From Lysinibacillus sp. FSL K6-0232 (GTDB lineage: Bacteria > Bacillota > Bacilli > Bacillales_A > Planococcaceae), in assembly GCF_038008325.1 (NCBI RefSeq), contig NZ_JBBOYW010000001.1:3627501-3691500 (forward strand): a stretch of DNA of 64,000 bases. The letters run 5' to 3'. Positions 35,655 through 46,163 of this stretch are shown here, piece after piece. The notes under the pieces were generated by a model. The model was not told the DNA's origin. It did not search any database and saw only the letters and a list, made by a program, of their open reading frames with translations. Numbering within the stretch: the stretch's first letter is position 1; every line of letters starts with the position of its first letter. A program made the translations under genes and the position numbers.

Positions 35655-36125
35655 TTAAATTTTTATATCTATAGCTACATTAGAAATATCCTGCTGAAGG
35701 GGCTCATTGTCACCAGCACTGGTTTCGCTGGATGAAGATGTCTGCTGATCCTCATCCTCAGATAATTGCTTATGCTCCTCTGGATTTTCTTTCGCTATAC
35801 GCAATGTTAATGCTTTACCATAAAGGGCTGGATCATGCTCTAATAAAAATTTATGATCTTTTGTTGGGACTTTATCACCTGCTGTAATACGCCTCGCAAT
35901 TTCCAAGCAGGTTACATAAGTTTTTAATGCATTTTTTTCGTCCTCCATCCGCTTTTTAGCAGCCTCAGTTTCTCGCTTTAGCTGCTCTGCCATCTGCTCC
36001 TGTCTTTTTAACTCCTGCTCTCGCTCCCGCTGCTTCTTTAATTGTTTGTCATCAGCCATTGCCTGCTTTAATGCCTCAACTTGATCAGCAGAAAATTTGG
36101 AATAACCGCTAGCTTCAATCCGCAT
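35655..36125 (-). CDS. Hypothetical charged coiled-coil protein
   Basis: The 156-residue protein starts MRIEASGYSKFSADQVEAL. From about residue 25 to 70 it has a highly charged helix (KKQREREQELKRQEQMAEQ), almost certainly a coiled coil. A small conserved-looking middle follows (CLEIARRITAGDKVPTKDHKFLLEHDPALYGKAL), then an acidic Ser/Glu-rich disordered tail. It has no signal peptide or membrane segment. The start at 36125 has AAAGGAGGAGG before it, and the earlier ATG at 36188 is rejected. I do not recognise a function; similar small proteins are common in Bacillus. Confidence 0.65.
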   Translation of the reverse strand: MRIEASGYSKFSADQVEALKQAMADDKQLKKQREREQELKRQEQMAEQLKRETEAAKKRMEDEKNALKTYVTCLEIARRITAGDKVPTKDHKFLLEHDPALYGKALTLRIAKENPEEHKQLSEDEDQQTSSSSETSAGDNEPLQQDISNVAIDIKI

Positions 36126-36312
36126 CTGTCCTCCTCCTTTTCTTATAAAAGAGTATCTTAATGTATTATTCGGCTGAAATCTAAACAACTAAACTATAAT
36201 TTTGGATCAATGACAAAATATGTGCTTACAATTTAACATAGTTTTGAAGTCATAGCTGTGGAAAATTAGTACCTGAACACGTTGCTGTCAATTGTAATGG
36301 AATATACAATTA

Positions 36313-36350
36313 AAGGGCTGTACAAAATGAAAATCTTTTGCACAGCCCTT
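36313..36350 (-). terminator. Intrinsic terminator of the citS-citT-binding-protein genes
   Basis: AAGGGCTGTACAAAA (36313-36327) pairs with TTTTGCACAGCCCTT (36336-36350), with one wobble. It lies 19 bases past the last gene of the minus-strand citrate cluster. Confidence 0.8.
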
Positions 36351-36368
36351 CTTCTATTGGAAAGAAGC

Positions 36369-37319
36369 TTATTTTTGTTGCATGATACGGTGATATTTCC
36401 GGTATTCATTATCTAAAAATACAGCAGTTTCCTCGCTATTTTTGTAAAAGCCAGTCCAGTTATGCTTTTGCAGTTCCTGCTCCCATACAGGGGATGCTTG
36501 AACCTTTGTTAACAAATGACTCCATTGCTCTTTCTCCGTTTCACTCATATTCCCTGGCCCTACTATCCCTCGCCAATGTGGAAATACAATATCAATTCCT
36601 TCTTCCTTCCATGTTGGAACGTTAGGAAAGCGATTGAGGCGTTCAGGTGACGAAATCGCAATAATACGTATTTGCTTATTTTCGGCGAACATCTCTGATT
36701 GGGAGGAGGAAAGAGATGCCGCTACAATCTCTCCTGACTGCAGAGCTGCCAACAAATTATCAGCATTTGCATAGCGGAAGAAACGCAAGGATGCCGCTGA
36801 AATCTGTCGTGTACGAGCTGCTTGGATAAACGCAATTTGATCATCATTTCCAAACTGCGGCTCAATGCCAATTGGATAACGAGCTGGCTCATTTTTTAGC
36901 TTTTGCATTAAATCATTAATAGACGTAATGGCAGAGTGATTAGCTACAACGACTGCCTGCCATTCGCTTGCCATCGTCGCTAATGGCGTAAAATCTTCGT
37001 AATGTAGCTTGCTATGTCCAAGTAGCTCATTTGTTAGCAAAAGACTAGATGTCATCGCAATGGTGCTACTAGAAGATTCATTTAAGCGTAGCCATCCTTC
37101 CTCCCCGCCGTTCCCCTCTTCATAAACAATCTTTACGTTGCCATCTATAAGCTGCTCTTTTTCAATTACTGTTTTAATAGAAGTCGCAAGGGCATCCCAG
37201 CCACCAGCTGGAGCACCAGGAACGATAAGCGTCAACTCTCTTTCTGAAAGGGGTGGATTGGATGGAATACAACCAGCTAAAAAAACAACAAATAGGCAAA
37301 TCATTAACTTTTTCAGCAA
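36369..37319 (-). CDS. TctC/Bug-type citrate/tricarboxylate-binding lipoprotein (YflP-like)
   Basis: The 316-residue exported protein has the lipobox VFLAGC near residue 17. It has a TctC-family body: LTLIVPGAPAGGWDALA, EGNGGEEGW, PIGIEPQFGNDDQIAF, RLNRFPNVPTWKEEGIDIVFPHWRG. TctC proteins bind carboxylates. No TctA/TctB permease is nearby. Instead the gene follows a CitS/CitT-type two-component pair and lies near citM, matching B. subtilis yflP beside citST and citM. It may present citrate to the sensor kinase, as related Bug proteins do in Bordetella. The start is TTG at 37319 behind GGGGAAGGG. The 27-base gap to citT supports co-transcription. Confidence 0.82.
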   Translation of the reverse strand: MLKKLMICLFVVFLAGCIPSNPPLSERELTLIVPGAPAGGWDALATSIKTVIEKEQLIDGNVKIVYEEGNGGEEGWLRLNESSSSTIAMTSSLLLTNELLGHSKLHYEDFTPLATMASEWQAVVVANHSAITSINDLMQKLKNEPARYPIGIEPQFGNDDQIAFIQAARTRQISAASLRFFRYANADNLLAALQSGEIVAASLSSSQSEMFAENKQIRIIAISSPERLNRFPNVPTWKEEGIDIVFPHWRGIVGPGNMSETEKEQWSHLLTKVQASPVWEQELQKHNWTGFYKNSEETAVFLDNEYRKYHRIMQQK

Positions 37320-37346
37320 TTCCCTTCCCCTTCCTATTACTAAAAA

Positions 37347-38021
37347 CTATACTTTGAAATAACGGCGCTCTGGACGTCCAACAATACCATATTCATGCTC
37401 CACGCGACAGAAGCCTATTGTGACCAAATATTCGAGATACCGGCGAGCGGTTGTTCGAGAGGCACCCATTTTTGCACCCATTTCTTCAATAGAGATACCT
37501 GACTCAGTTGTTTTCATCAAATCCGAAACACGTGTAAGTGTGACACCATCAATCCCAGTCGGAAGTGAAGCATTGGAGAAAGTGGGTGATCCTGCTTCTG
37601 AAAAATAGGCATCAACCACCTCTTGGGTAACATGGCTCGTTTCGGACAAAAGCTGCTTTTTCTTTTTATAATTCATTAACACCGATGTGAATTTTTGAAG
37701 TGATACTGGTTTGATTAAATAGTGAAAAACACCATAACGTAGAGCTTCCTGAAGCATTTCTTTTTCAGAAGCCGCCGTAATCATAATAATATCTACCTGT
37801 GGAAATCGTTCTTTTATAATCGGCAGTAGCTCTGTCCCGAGTTGATCAGGCATATAAATATCCAAGAGCAGTATATCCACTGGCTCTTGTTCAAGTTGTG
37901 CCAGTAGCTCTGCCCCATTCAATGCTTTCCAGACAAGTGTAAATCCTTCTAGCTGCTGCAAAAAGCCTTCCTGTATATTAGCAATACGAAAATCATCCTC
38001 AGCAATAGCAACACGTATCAC
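37347..38021 (-). CDS. citT: CitT-like response regulator
   Basis: The 224-residue two-component regulator has a receiver domain of about 120 residues with the acidic pair EDD near residue 8. The phospho-acceptor Asp lies in VDILLLDIYMP and the Lys in YLIKPVS. The C-terminal winged helix (GVTLTRVSDLMKTTESGISIEEMGAKMGASRTTARRYLEYL) is of the CitB/DcuR/CitT class. The GTG start at 38021 lies one base past the kinase stop, with AAAAAGGGGG before it. It pairs with the upstream citS-like kinase and probably activates citM in the presence of citrate. Confidence 0.88.
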   Translation of the reverse strand: MIRVAIAEDDFRIANIQEGFLQQLEGFTLVWKALNGAELLAQLEQEPVDILLLDIYMPDQLGTELLPIIKERFPQVDIIMITAASEKEMLQEALRYGVFHYLIKPVSLQKFTSVLMNYKKKKQLLSETSHVTQEVVDAYFSEAGSPTFSNASLPTGIDGVTLTRVSDLMKTTESGISIEEMGAKMGASRTTARRYLEYLVTIGFCRVEHEYGIVGRPERRYFKV

Positions 38022-38022
38022 G

Positions 38023-39291
38023 TTATGATTCCCCCTTTTTAGGAATATAAATAGTGAAAATCGTTCCGTTTGGTTCATTTGCTAACACATCAATCATACC
38101 TCCAAAAGAATCAACTGCTTCTTTAACATTAAACAAGCCATAGCCACGATGCTCTCCTTTTATTGACCAACCTTTTTCAAATAACAACTGAACTGTATTT
38201 TCATCAATACCATATCCATTGTCAGCTACTTCAATAATGAGCGTTGGGCTGGCATCTGTTATTAGCAAAGAAACATAGGGGTCCTCCACATCCTTTACTG
38301 CGTCAAATGCATTGTCAATAAGATTGCTAATTACTGTCAGTAATAAATGGACATCCACATTTGATGGTATTGCTGTTAACGTACTTTCTGATTCAATGGA
38401 AAAAGCAATTTTACGCTCAGATGCCTTTGCTGTTTTTCCAAGCAAAACCGCCTGAATAAAATCATCTTTAATCTGCTTAAAGACAATATGCTGGTGTACG
38501 GTAATGCTGTCCACTTCTTTCTGAATAAAGTCAAGTGCAGCATCATGGCGATTTAGCTGTAAAAGACCAGAGAGCACATACAATTTATTCATAAACTCAT
38601 GTGTTTGAGCGCGTAACTCATCTGAATAGAGGCGCATTTCATCAATGGTCCGCTTATACATAGCAGCTATTTTCACTGGCTCAAAGCCAAGTGTATCCGC
38701 CAGAATACTTTTTGTTAGCCAGAGCCCACCAACCACTCCTGCTAAAAGAGCGACAGCAGCCGCGATTAAAATATCGCTCATTTGCGAAGCTGTTTGAACT
38801 GCAATCGACTGCTTTGAAAATTCAACGGAAACAGTACCAACTACTTCCGCTGAGTTTCCCACTGCATACAAAACAGGTGCTTTACCAATGATTGACTCCC
38901 CATCTGTCCCCTGCTCTTCAACGATATACGTTCCACCATATATCAGAGCACGACTGTCTGATGCTTGTAAAGCCAGCGCTGCTTCATGAGTCGAGAGTAT
39001 AGCTCCATTTTGCCCTGCAATCGTAATTGATTGTGCGTCAGTACGTTTTCGTATTTGTTCCACAATAGACTGGAGAGTGTCTTGTTCTGAATTTCCATTT
39101 AAAAAAGCAATCGTTTCTGGCATAAAAGATAATGTTTGTGCGGTTTGCAATGACAGCTTTTCAGCCTGCTCAGACGTTTCACTTGCTTGAATTGAGTAAA
39201 AAACAACAGACATACCAGCTACAATAAAAAAAAGCAATGAAAACACGAGAATAAAAATTTTTGTCCGCAATGTAATCGTTTTTTTGCTCAT
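38023..39291 (-). CDS. citS: CitS-like sensor histidine kinase
   Basis: This 422-residue kinase of the CitA/DcuS family has TM1 (about 12-32), an extracellular PAS/Cache-like sensor (about 35-165) and TM2 (about 172-192). A short linker carries the phospho-acceptor His in RAQTHEFMNKLYVLSGLL, followed by a HATPase domain with NLIDNAFDAV, VADNGYGID and GYGLFNVKEAVD. The cytoplasmic PAS domain usual in CitA/DcuS seems absent or reduced. It lies between citM and citT on the same strand. Citrate sensing is inferred from this order, which matches the B. subtilis cit locus. Confidence 0.87.
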   Translation of the reverse strand: MSKKTITLRTKIFILVFSLLFFIVAGMSVVFYSIQASETSEQAEKLSLQTAQTLSFMPETIAFLNGNSEQDTLQSIVEQIRKRTDAQSITIAGQNGAILSTHEAALALQASDSRALIYGGTYIVEEQGTDGESIIGKAPVLYAVGNSAEVVGTVSVEFSKQSIAVQTASQMSDILIAAAVALLAGVVGGLWLTKSILADTLGFEPVKIAAMYKRTIDEMRLYSDELRAQTHEFMNKLYVLSGLLQLNRHDAALDFIQKEVDSITVHQHIVFKQIKDDFIQAVLLGKTAKASERKIAFSIESESTLTAIPSNVDVHLLLTVISNLIDNAFDAVKDVEDPYVSLLITDASPTLIIEVADNGYGIDENTVQLLFEKGWSIKGEHRGYGLFNVKEAVDSFGGMIDVLANEPNGTIFTIYIPKKGES

Positions 39292-39351
39292 GAAGACCCC
39301 TTATCTTATTTGCTTTATACTAGATTGTACGAAAAAATTTATCGAAATAAA

Positions 39352-39384
39352 AGAAAAATTCCCGAATATAAAAAGTTCGGGAAT
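39352..39384 (-). terminator. Intrinsic terminator of citM
   Basis: A perfect 9-bp stem ATTCCCGAA/TTCGGGAAT (39358-39366 with 39376-39384) lies right after the citM stop and is followed on the minus strand by TTTTCTTTT. It separates citM from citS. Confidence 0.85.
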
Positions 39385-39390
39385 AATTGA

Positions 39391-40716
39391 TTAAAGTGAA
39401 ATAACACCAAATAGCACTGCGACAATCGTCATAACGATGGATGTACCAATCGTCCATAAAATCGTAAAACGCTGATACTGACCGAAATCAACTTTTGCCA
39501 TACCAACAAGTAAATATGTGGATGCAACAAGTGGACTCAATAAATGCACAGGTTGTCCAAGTAAAGATGCACGCCCAAGCTCTACTGCACTAATACCATA
39601 ATTAGATGCAGCCTCTGCAATAATAGGCAGTACACCAAAATAGTAAGCATCATTCGACATAAAGAATGTGAATGGCATACTTGTAATAGCTGTAATAACC
39701 GGCAAATGAGGTCCCATTGAATCAGGAATAATAGCAACAAGACTCTTGGCCATTGCGTCTACCATTTCAGTACCAGATAAAATACCTGTAAAAATTCCCG
39801 CTGCAAAAACAAGCGATACAACTGCCAAGACATTGCCAGCATGTGCGGCAATTCGCTCTTTTTGATGCATGACATTCGGATAATTGATTGTGATTGCGAC
39901 AGCAAATGCAAGCATAAAAAGAATGGCTAATGGCATAACACCTAAAATAAGCAATACCATAAGAATAATAGTTAAAATAAGATTTACCCATAGTAGCTTC
40001 GGACGTTTCCATGCTGCATCTTCCTCGGATGCAGCCGTTTCACCTAAAACCTCCGCATAATTTTGTCCTCCAGCAGATACCTGAATGGCTTCTAGTGATA
40101 AAACGCCAAGGCGTTTTCGCTCCATTCTACCCATCCAGTAAGCAGCAAGCAGCACCCATATAGCACCACAAACCATAACTGGAATTAATGGATTAAACAG
40201 CTCATGCATATCAAGGCTTAAGGCACTAGCTGCTCGTGCAGTTGGTCCTCCCCATGGTGTTAAATTCGTTACGCCTACAGCCATTAACGCAACAGCTGGC
40301 AAAATAAGCGGATTCATCTTTAGACGTTGATAAAGTGGAAGCATTGCAGAAATTGTAATCATATAGGTTGTTGTTCCATCACCATCGAGAGAAACAATTG
40401 TCGCCAATACAGCTGTACCGACTACAATTTTCATCGGATCACCTTTTACTGCCTTTAAAATCTTATTGACAACCGGGTCAAATAAACCAGCATCAATCAT
40501 AATACCAAAATACAAGATGGCAAACATCAGCATAACACCAGTTGGTGCTAGATTTTTAATCCCCTCAAGTGCCATTTCACCGAGATCAGACCCAAAACCA
40601 GCAAAAATAGCGAACGCTGCTGGTACAACCATAAGTGCAATTAATGCGGAAAGCCTTCCGCTCATAATTAAATACATAAATGTAGCTACCATGGCAAAAC
40701 CGAGAATAGCAAGCAT
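39391..40716 (-). CDS. citM: CitMHS-family divalent-metal-citrate symporter
   Basis: The transporter of about 441 residues has some 11-12 hydrophobic segments. It has the CitMHS features IVSLDGDGTTTYMITISAMLPL (about 107-128) and GVTNLTPWGGPTARAASAL (about 149-167). B. subtilis CitM takes up citrate complexed with Mg and is switched on by CitS/CitT. Here the kinase/regulator genes lie just downstream beyond a terminator. The start is ATG at 40716 behind GAGGGG; a TTG six bases earlier is possible. A candidate CcpA site (40740-40754) lies just upstream, fitting the known carbon repression of citM. Confidence 0.9.
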   Translation of the reverse strand: MLAILGFAMVATFMYLIMSGRLSALIALMVVPAAFAIFAGFGSDLGEMALEGIKNLAPTGVMLMFAILYFGIMIDAGLFDPVVNKILKAVKGDPMKIVVGTAVLATIVSLDGDGTTTYMITISAMLPLYQRLKMNPLILPAVALMAVGVTNLTPWGGPTARAASALSLDMHELFNPLIPVMVCGAIWVLLAAYWMGRMERKRLGVLSLEAIQVSAGGQNYAEVLGETAASEEDAAWKRPKLLWVNLILTIILMVLLILGVMPLAILFMLAFAVAITINYPNVMHQKERIAAHAGNVLAVVSLVFAAGIFTGILSGTEMVDAMAKSLVAIIPDSMGPHLPVITAITSMPFTFFMSNDAYYFGVLPIIAEAASNYGISAVELGRASLLGQPVHLLSPLVASTYLLVGMAKVDFGQYQRFTILWTIGTSIVMTIVAVLFGVISL

Positions 40717-40739
40717 TGTCAAACACCCCTCTTCACTTG

Positions 40740-40754
40740 TTGAAAGCGCTTTAT
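40740..40754. promoter_or_regulatory. Candidate CcpA cre site upstream of citM
   Basis: TTGAAAGCGCTTTAT fits the cre pattern WTGAAARCGYTTWCW with one mismatch (A for C near the end). It lies 24 bases before the citM start, where bound CcpA would block expression. Confidence 0.55.
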
Positions 40755-40880
40755 TAAAATTAATTTAGCGAATCTTGACGAAAAGTGATATAAAATGAAA
40801 AATAAAAACGTTTTATTCTTAAAGTGAATTGTGTTCATAAAAACCAAACGATTGCTATTCTTCTGAATCTTTAAAGTATA

Positions 40881-40923
40881 AAAAAACCACCTCTCATAAT
40901 TTTTTAAAATCATGAGAAGTGGT
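40881..40923 (-). terminator. Strong hairpin terminator between groEL and citM
   Basis: ACCACCTCTCATAATTTT (40887-40904) pairs with AAAATCATGAGAAGTGGT (40906-40923), with small mismatches. On the minus strand a run of T follows. It lies about 165 bases past groEL and probably ends that operon. The rest of the 370-base gap between citM and groEL is AT-rich with nothing else that I recognise. Confidence 0.7.
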
Positions 40924-41086
40924 AGTTGCTCTATATTTTAATTGCAAAGCACACTACTTCTTAAAAAGAAGTGTTGAAACGTCAAATGGCGATTCTCTAA
41001 TGGCTAAAATTTAGCTATTTATAAATAGCATAAACTAATAATCAACATCTACAAACATTGATATATCAACGTTTTTTCGATATTAA

Positions 41087-42727
<1,641 letters not shown>

Positions 42728-42860
42728 TTACCCTCCTGAAATGGAATATTCGTTAAGCTTCATCAATATGTTTATATTAATTTTTGCTTCTTGTACATTG
42801 TTATAAAGCGAACAATGACTGTAAGCATTCACCTTATCGAAAGGTGCATAAAATATTGGT

Positions 42861-43145
42861 TTATTCAATAACTGCAAGAATATCGCTTTCGCGTAAAATT
42901 AGGTATTCATTACCTTCAAATTTAACTTCTGTACCAGCGTATTTAGAGAAAATAATGCGGTCGTCAACTTTAACGTCAAGCTCTACACGTTGTCCATTCT
43001 CTAAAACACGACCTGTCCCAACTGCTACAACTTTACCTTCTTGTGGTTTTTCTTTTGCCGAGTCGGGTAGCACAATACCGAATGCAGATTTTTCTTCTAC
43101 CTCGATTAGTTCAATTACAATACGATCTCCTAGTGGTCTTAACAA
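42861..43145 (-). CDS. groES: Co-chaperonin GroES (Hsp10)
   Basis: The 94-residue co-chaperonin ([20 protein letters not shown]) has the mobile loop [17 protein letters not shown] and ends [12 protein letters not shown]. The start is the TTG at 43145, nine bases after AGGAGG. The earlier in-frame TTG at 43154 abuts the ribosome site and cannot be used. It is the first gene of the groESL operon. The CIRCE operator for HrcA lies 43 bases upstream. Confidence 0.98.
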   Translation of the reverse strand: MLRPLGDRIVIELIEVEEKSAFGIVLPDSAKEKPQEGKVVAVGTGRVLENGQRVELDVKVDDRIIFSKYAGTEVKFEGNEYLILRESDILAVIE

Positions 43146-43187
43146 GTGAAACAACCTCCTATTAATTAAATAATAATTAAGTTTTTA

Positions 43188-43214
43188 TTAGCACTCAATC
43201 TCAACGAGTGCTAA
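43188..43214. promoter_or_regulatory. CIRCE element (HrcA operator)
   Basis: TTAGCACTC, nine bases, GAGTGCTAA is a perfect match to the CIRCE consensus, between groES and the divergent CPBP gene. HrcA binds it to repress groESL until heat shock. Confidence 0.98.
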
Positions 43215-43335
43215 CACATTTATTATAATAATCAATCACTCTTTTTTTTGCAAGTCAGAACCTCTAAAAATTTTGTTTTCTTTCTATATTCCTCTACAAT
43301 AGAAATGAAGCATATGAATGGAAAGGATTTTGATT

Positions 43336-44082
43336 GTGACTAATTTTCAAAAAGTGAAGAAACATAAAAAAACAGGTCTGTACGTTTTACTCATCTATAT
43401 CCTTATGCAAATTTCAGGTAGATGGTTGCTCTTACCGTTTCATGCACTTGTTCAAAAAATAACAGAGCTATCCCCTGAACAAGCTGCACCTATTACGCAA
43501 GGCTGGTATATTGCCCTTAGCTTTGCCATTGCGCTTATTTTAAGCTTAATTCTAACTTCTCGCGATAAAGACTTTTGGAATATTTATCAAGGAAAAAAAG
43601 AAACGATACCTCTTACAATCGTCTGGGGAATTATCGGCTTCTTCCTCGTATTCTTTGGTCAAATGATTGGCGCTGTTATTGAAATGACTGTTTTTGGTAT
43701 CGAAGGAGGCTCGCAAAATACTGCGGATATTGTTGCATTAGCTAAAGGTGCTCCAATTGCTATATTAGCGATTGTTGTATTTGGCCCAATCTTAGAAGAG
43801 TTTGTCTTCCGCAGAGTAATATTTGGATCACTTGTCCAAACAACAAATTTTTGGATAGCTGCTATTGTCAGTGCTATATTCTTTGCGCTTATACACTTCG
43901 ACTTTTCTCATATTCTGCTTTATACGATTTGTGGCTTAATTTTCGCCTTTTTATATCACAAAACAAAACGTATTTGGACTTCAATTATCGCACATATTAT
44001 GTTGAACGGTTTTGTGACACTTATACAATTCTATGCAGAACCACTACAAAAGTTTCTTGAAGAGCTAGAAAAAATGCAATAA
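43336..44082 (+). CDS. CPBP-family intramembrane metalloprotease (YdiL-like)
   Basis: The membrane protein of about 248 residues has some seven helices. It has the CPBP/Abi motifs GPILEEFVFRRVIFGSLV (EExxxR, about 153-170), FFALIHFDFSHIL (FxxxH, about 186-198) and IIAHIMLNGF (HxxxN, about 224-233). The family includes type II CAAX-prenyl proteases and bacteriocin-immunity or signalling proteases. B. subtilis ydiL sits next to groES at the same place. The GTG at 43336 is preferred, nine bases after AAAGG; the ATG at 43318 has no ribosome site. It is divergent from groES and ends at a strong terminator. Confidence 0.85.
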   Translation: MTNFQKVKKHKKTGLYVLLIYILMQISGRWLLLPFHALVQKITELSPEQAAPITQGWYIALSFAIALILSLILTSRDKDFWNIYQGKKETIPLTIVWGIIGFFLVFFGQMIGAVIEMTVFGIEGGSQNTADIVALAKGAPIAILAIVVFGPILEEFVFRRVIFGSLVQTTNFWIAAIVSAIFFALIHFDFSHILLYTICGLIFAFLYHKTKRIWTSIIAHIMLNGFVTLIQFYAEPLQKFLEELEKMQ

Positions 44083-44107
44083 ATTTTTGTAAAGCTATCA
44101 TATGATG

Positions 44108-44146
44108 AAAAAGCTCGATGCCAAAAAACTTAGGCACCGAGCTTTT
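44108..44146. terminator. Bidirectional terminator between the CPBP gene and tatC
   Basis: AAAAAGCTCGATGCC (44108-44122) pairs with GGCACCGAGCTTTT (44133-44146), with one mismatch and T/A tracts on both sides. Confidence 0.85.
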
Positions 44147-44150
44147 ATCA

Positions 44151-44975
44151 TTACTGCTGATTAAATTCTTCTATTTGGCGTCGTTGCTGCTCAAGCGCCT
44201 CTTCAACTAGGCGTTTTTGCTCAGCTTCCTGTTCCTCTTTTAGACGTAGCTCTTCTGATCTCAAGTATTTTTTATAGCCAATTCGAGAAATCATAATACT
44301 AATTTCGTAAAGAATAAATAATGGAACTGACACCATTAAATGCGACGCCAATTCAGGTGGTGCAATAATTGCAGCACATACAAATAATGCAAAATATGAA
44401 TATTTACGAATACGAATTAATAAATCAGGACTTAATATTCCTATACGTGAAAAGAATAATACAACAATTGGTAATTGGAATAAAAAACCGAATGGTATTG
44501 TAAGTTTAAATAAAAATGTAAAATACTCATGTATACCAATCGTTTGCTGAATCTCTAAATCATTTGATAAATTCATCATAAACGTCATGACATAAGGAAA
44601 TAGTAAAAAATATGAAAAAGATAACCCTGCTAAAAATAGTAAAAACGAATATGGTATATAGCTTAAAGTTGCTTTTCTTTCTATTTCGCTTAAGCCCGGA
44701 CTAATAAATGCCCATAATTGATACATTAAAATTGGTGATGAAATAATAAACGCAATTAAAAAAATAATTTGGAAATAAATAGACAGTGGTGTTACTACAT
44801 CAAAAGCATGAAGCTCTAAATTATAGGATTCCCCTGTAGATTGGATGTATTTCACAAGTGGTTTTGCAACAAAAAAACCACCAGCCATAGCGAGAACAAA
44901 GAAAACGGCAACTATAAAAAGCCGTTTTCTTAATTCTTCTATATGCTCAATGATAGTTAGATCTTTTGGATTCAT
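44151..44975 (-). CDS. tatC: Sec-independent (Tat) translocase subunit TatC
   Basis: This 274-residue protein with six membrane helices begins MNPKDLTIIEHIEELRKRLF, the classical TatC N-terminus that recognises twin-arginine signal peptides. Typical internal segments are FISPGLSEIERKA and FLFQLPIVVLFFSRIGI. The cytoplasmic C-terminus is long and charged (EEQEAEQKRLVEEALEQQRR), longer than in many TatC proteins. tatA lies 17 bases upstream; this two-gene TatA-TatC unit is the minimal Gram-positive system, as in B. subtilis tatAY-tatCY. Confidence 0.96.
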   Translation of the reverse strand: MNPKDLTIIEHIEELRKRLFIVAVFFVLAMAGGFFVAKPLVKYIQSTGESYNLELHAFDVVTPLSIYFQIIFLIAFIISSPILMYQLWAFISPGLSEIERKATLSYIPYSFLLFLAGLSFSYFLLFPYVMTFMMNLSNDLEIQQTIGIHEYFTFLFKLTIPFGFLFQLPIVVLFFSRIGILSPDLLIRIRKYSYFALFVCAAIIAPPELASHLMVSVPLFILYEISIMISRIGYKKYLRSEELRLKEEQEAEQKRLVEEALEQQRRQIEEFNQQ

Positions 44976-44992
44976 TCCTCAAACATCCTAAC

Positions 44993-45178
44993 TTATTTAT
45001 CTAGTTCTTTCTTTTTCTTATCATCATCGTCTTCGTCGGCCAATCCTTTTGTAGCATTTTTGAATTCACGTAATGTTGAACCAAATGCCTTACCAAGCTC
45101 TGGTAATTTTTTAGGACCAAAAATTAGTAATGCCACAACTCCGATAATAATGAGGCTCATAGGACCAATACCACCCAT
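44993..45178 (-). CDS. tatA: Twin-arginine translocase subunit TatA
   Basis: This 61-residue subunit has one N-terminal membrane helix ([22 protein letters not shown]), then the amphipathic helix [18 protein letters not shown] and a charged Asp/Lys tail. It forms the Tat pore with TatC encoded downstream. The ATG at 45178 is eight bases after AGGAGG. The GTG at 45187 sits too close to it. Confidence 0.95.
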   Translation of the reverse strand: MGGIGPMSLIIIGVVALLIFGPKKLPELGKAFGSTLREFKNATKGLADEDDDDKKKKELDK

Positions 45179-45297
45179 TCCAGCCACCTCCTCTTATATC
45201 CATCATTTTAACGCATAATTCGTCAATTTGCTAACTAATTAAATGTGAAAGTTTTTCGTCATAGCCTTCTCTATATCACTAGTAAAGAGTAGCTTTA

Positions 45298-45933
45298 TCA
45301 GTCTTCCTGATTACGAATTAAATAAATAAGTGCTTGCAACTCTACAGATAAATCAATGGTTAATAGTTGCATGCTATCAGGCACTGTTAAACGCTCTGGT
45401 GTAAAGTTTAAAATACCCTTTGCATTCATTGCAGCAAGGCGATCAGCCATTTTCTGTGCTGAGCGTGAAGATACCGTTAAAATAGCAAGCTCCGCTCCAT
45501 ATTCTGCATATTTTTCTTCTAGCAAATCTGGATGAAAAACAGGAATATTACTAATCATTTTTCCATCTTTAGGAGCTTTTGAGTCAAATGCTACAACAAT
45601 ATGAGTATTATGGTTTTTTTGAAAATTATATTTGAGTAATGCACTACCTAAATTCCCTACGCCAATTAATGCCACCTTTGTCGTTTCGTGCTGATCAAGC
45701 GTTTGACTAAAAAACTGTAATAGATGCTGTACATCATAACCGTAGCCCTTTTTCCCAAGAGCGCCAAAATACGAAAAATCACGGCGAATGGTTGCAGAAT
45801 CTATTTTCATCGCTTCACTCAATTCCTTGGACGATATACGCTCCATACCTTCCTGTGCAAAGTTTTGAATAAATCGATAGTAAAGAGGAAGTCTTTTTGT
45901 AGTGGCCTGTGGAATTTTTAATTCTTGTTTCAA
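45298..45933 (-). CDS. rex: Redox-sensing transcriptional repressor Rex
   Basis: The 211-residue regulator has an N-terminal winged helix ([44 protein letters not shown]) and a Rossmann domain with the dinucleotide motif [11 protein letters not shown] domain-swapped C-terminal helix follows. Rex represses fermentation and anaerobic respiration genes when the NADH/NAD ratio is low. No convincing Rex operator (TTGTGAA-N4-TTCACAA) was seen in this window. The position next to tatAC and ydiF is conserved in B. subtilis (ydiH). Confidence 0.96.
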   Translation of the reverse strand: MKQELKIPQATTKRLPLYYRFIQNFAQEGMERISSKELSEAMKIDSATIRRDFSYFGALGKKGYGYDVQHLLQFFSQTLDQHETTKVALIGVGNLGSALLKYNFQKNHNTHIVVAFDSKAPKDGKMISNIPVFHPDLLEEKYAEYGAELAILTVSSRSAQKMADRLAAMNAKGILNFTPERLTVPDSMQLLTIDLSVELQALIYLIRNQED

Positions 45934-46019
45934 ACTTTTTCCTCCTTATAGTATACCTAATCCAATTTTACTGTATTTAGCTATAACTATATACAAAATA
46001 TTTGCTACCCACTAGCGTA

Positions 46020-46065
46020 TTTCCCTTTAGTTAATGGCGCTTTTACGCAACTAACTAAAGGGAAA
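46020..46065. repeat. Long intergenic hairpin between rex and ydiF
   Basis: TTTCCCTTTAGTTA (46020-46033) and TAACTAAAGGGAAA (46052-46065) are perfect 14-base arms. A further GCG/CGC pair inside gives a nearly continuous hairpin. No T-run follows on either strand, so it is not an ordinary terminator. It could be a ydiF leader structure or a small repeat. Confidence 0.55.
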
Positions 46066-46163
46066 TCGTTTCAATCTTACATGACTGCTCGGAATAAGTA
46101 AAGCACTGACATTGCATGCAATTCGTTCATCCATTACACTAAGGTAGAATTGAGGTGTCAAGA

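Noticed and set aside
41050-41075. Small hairpin CGTTGATATATCAATG just past groEL as its terminator
   Set aside because: The stem is short and AT-only with a weak T tract; the stronger hairpin at 40881-40923 is the better candidate.
45240-45265. Possible Rex operator (TGTGAAAGTTTTTCGTCA) near tatA
   Set aside because: The right half-site is poor and the spacing is off from TTGTGAA-N4-TTCACAA. It also lies downstream of rex, not at a promoter typical of the regulon.
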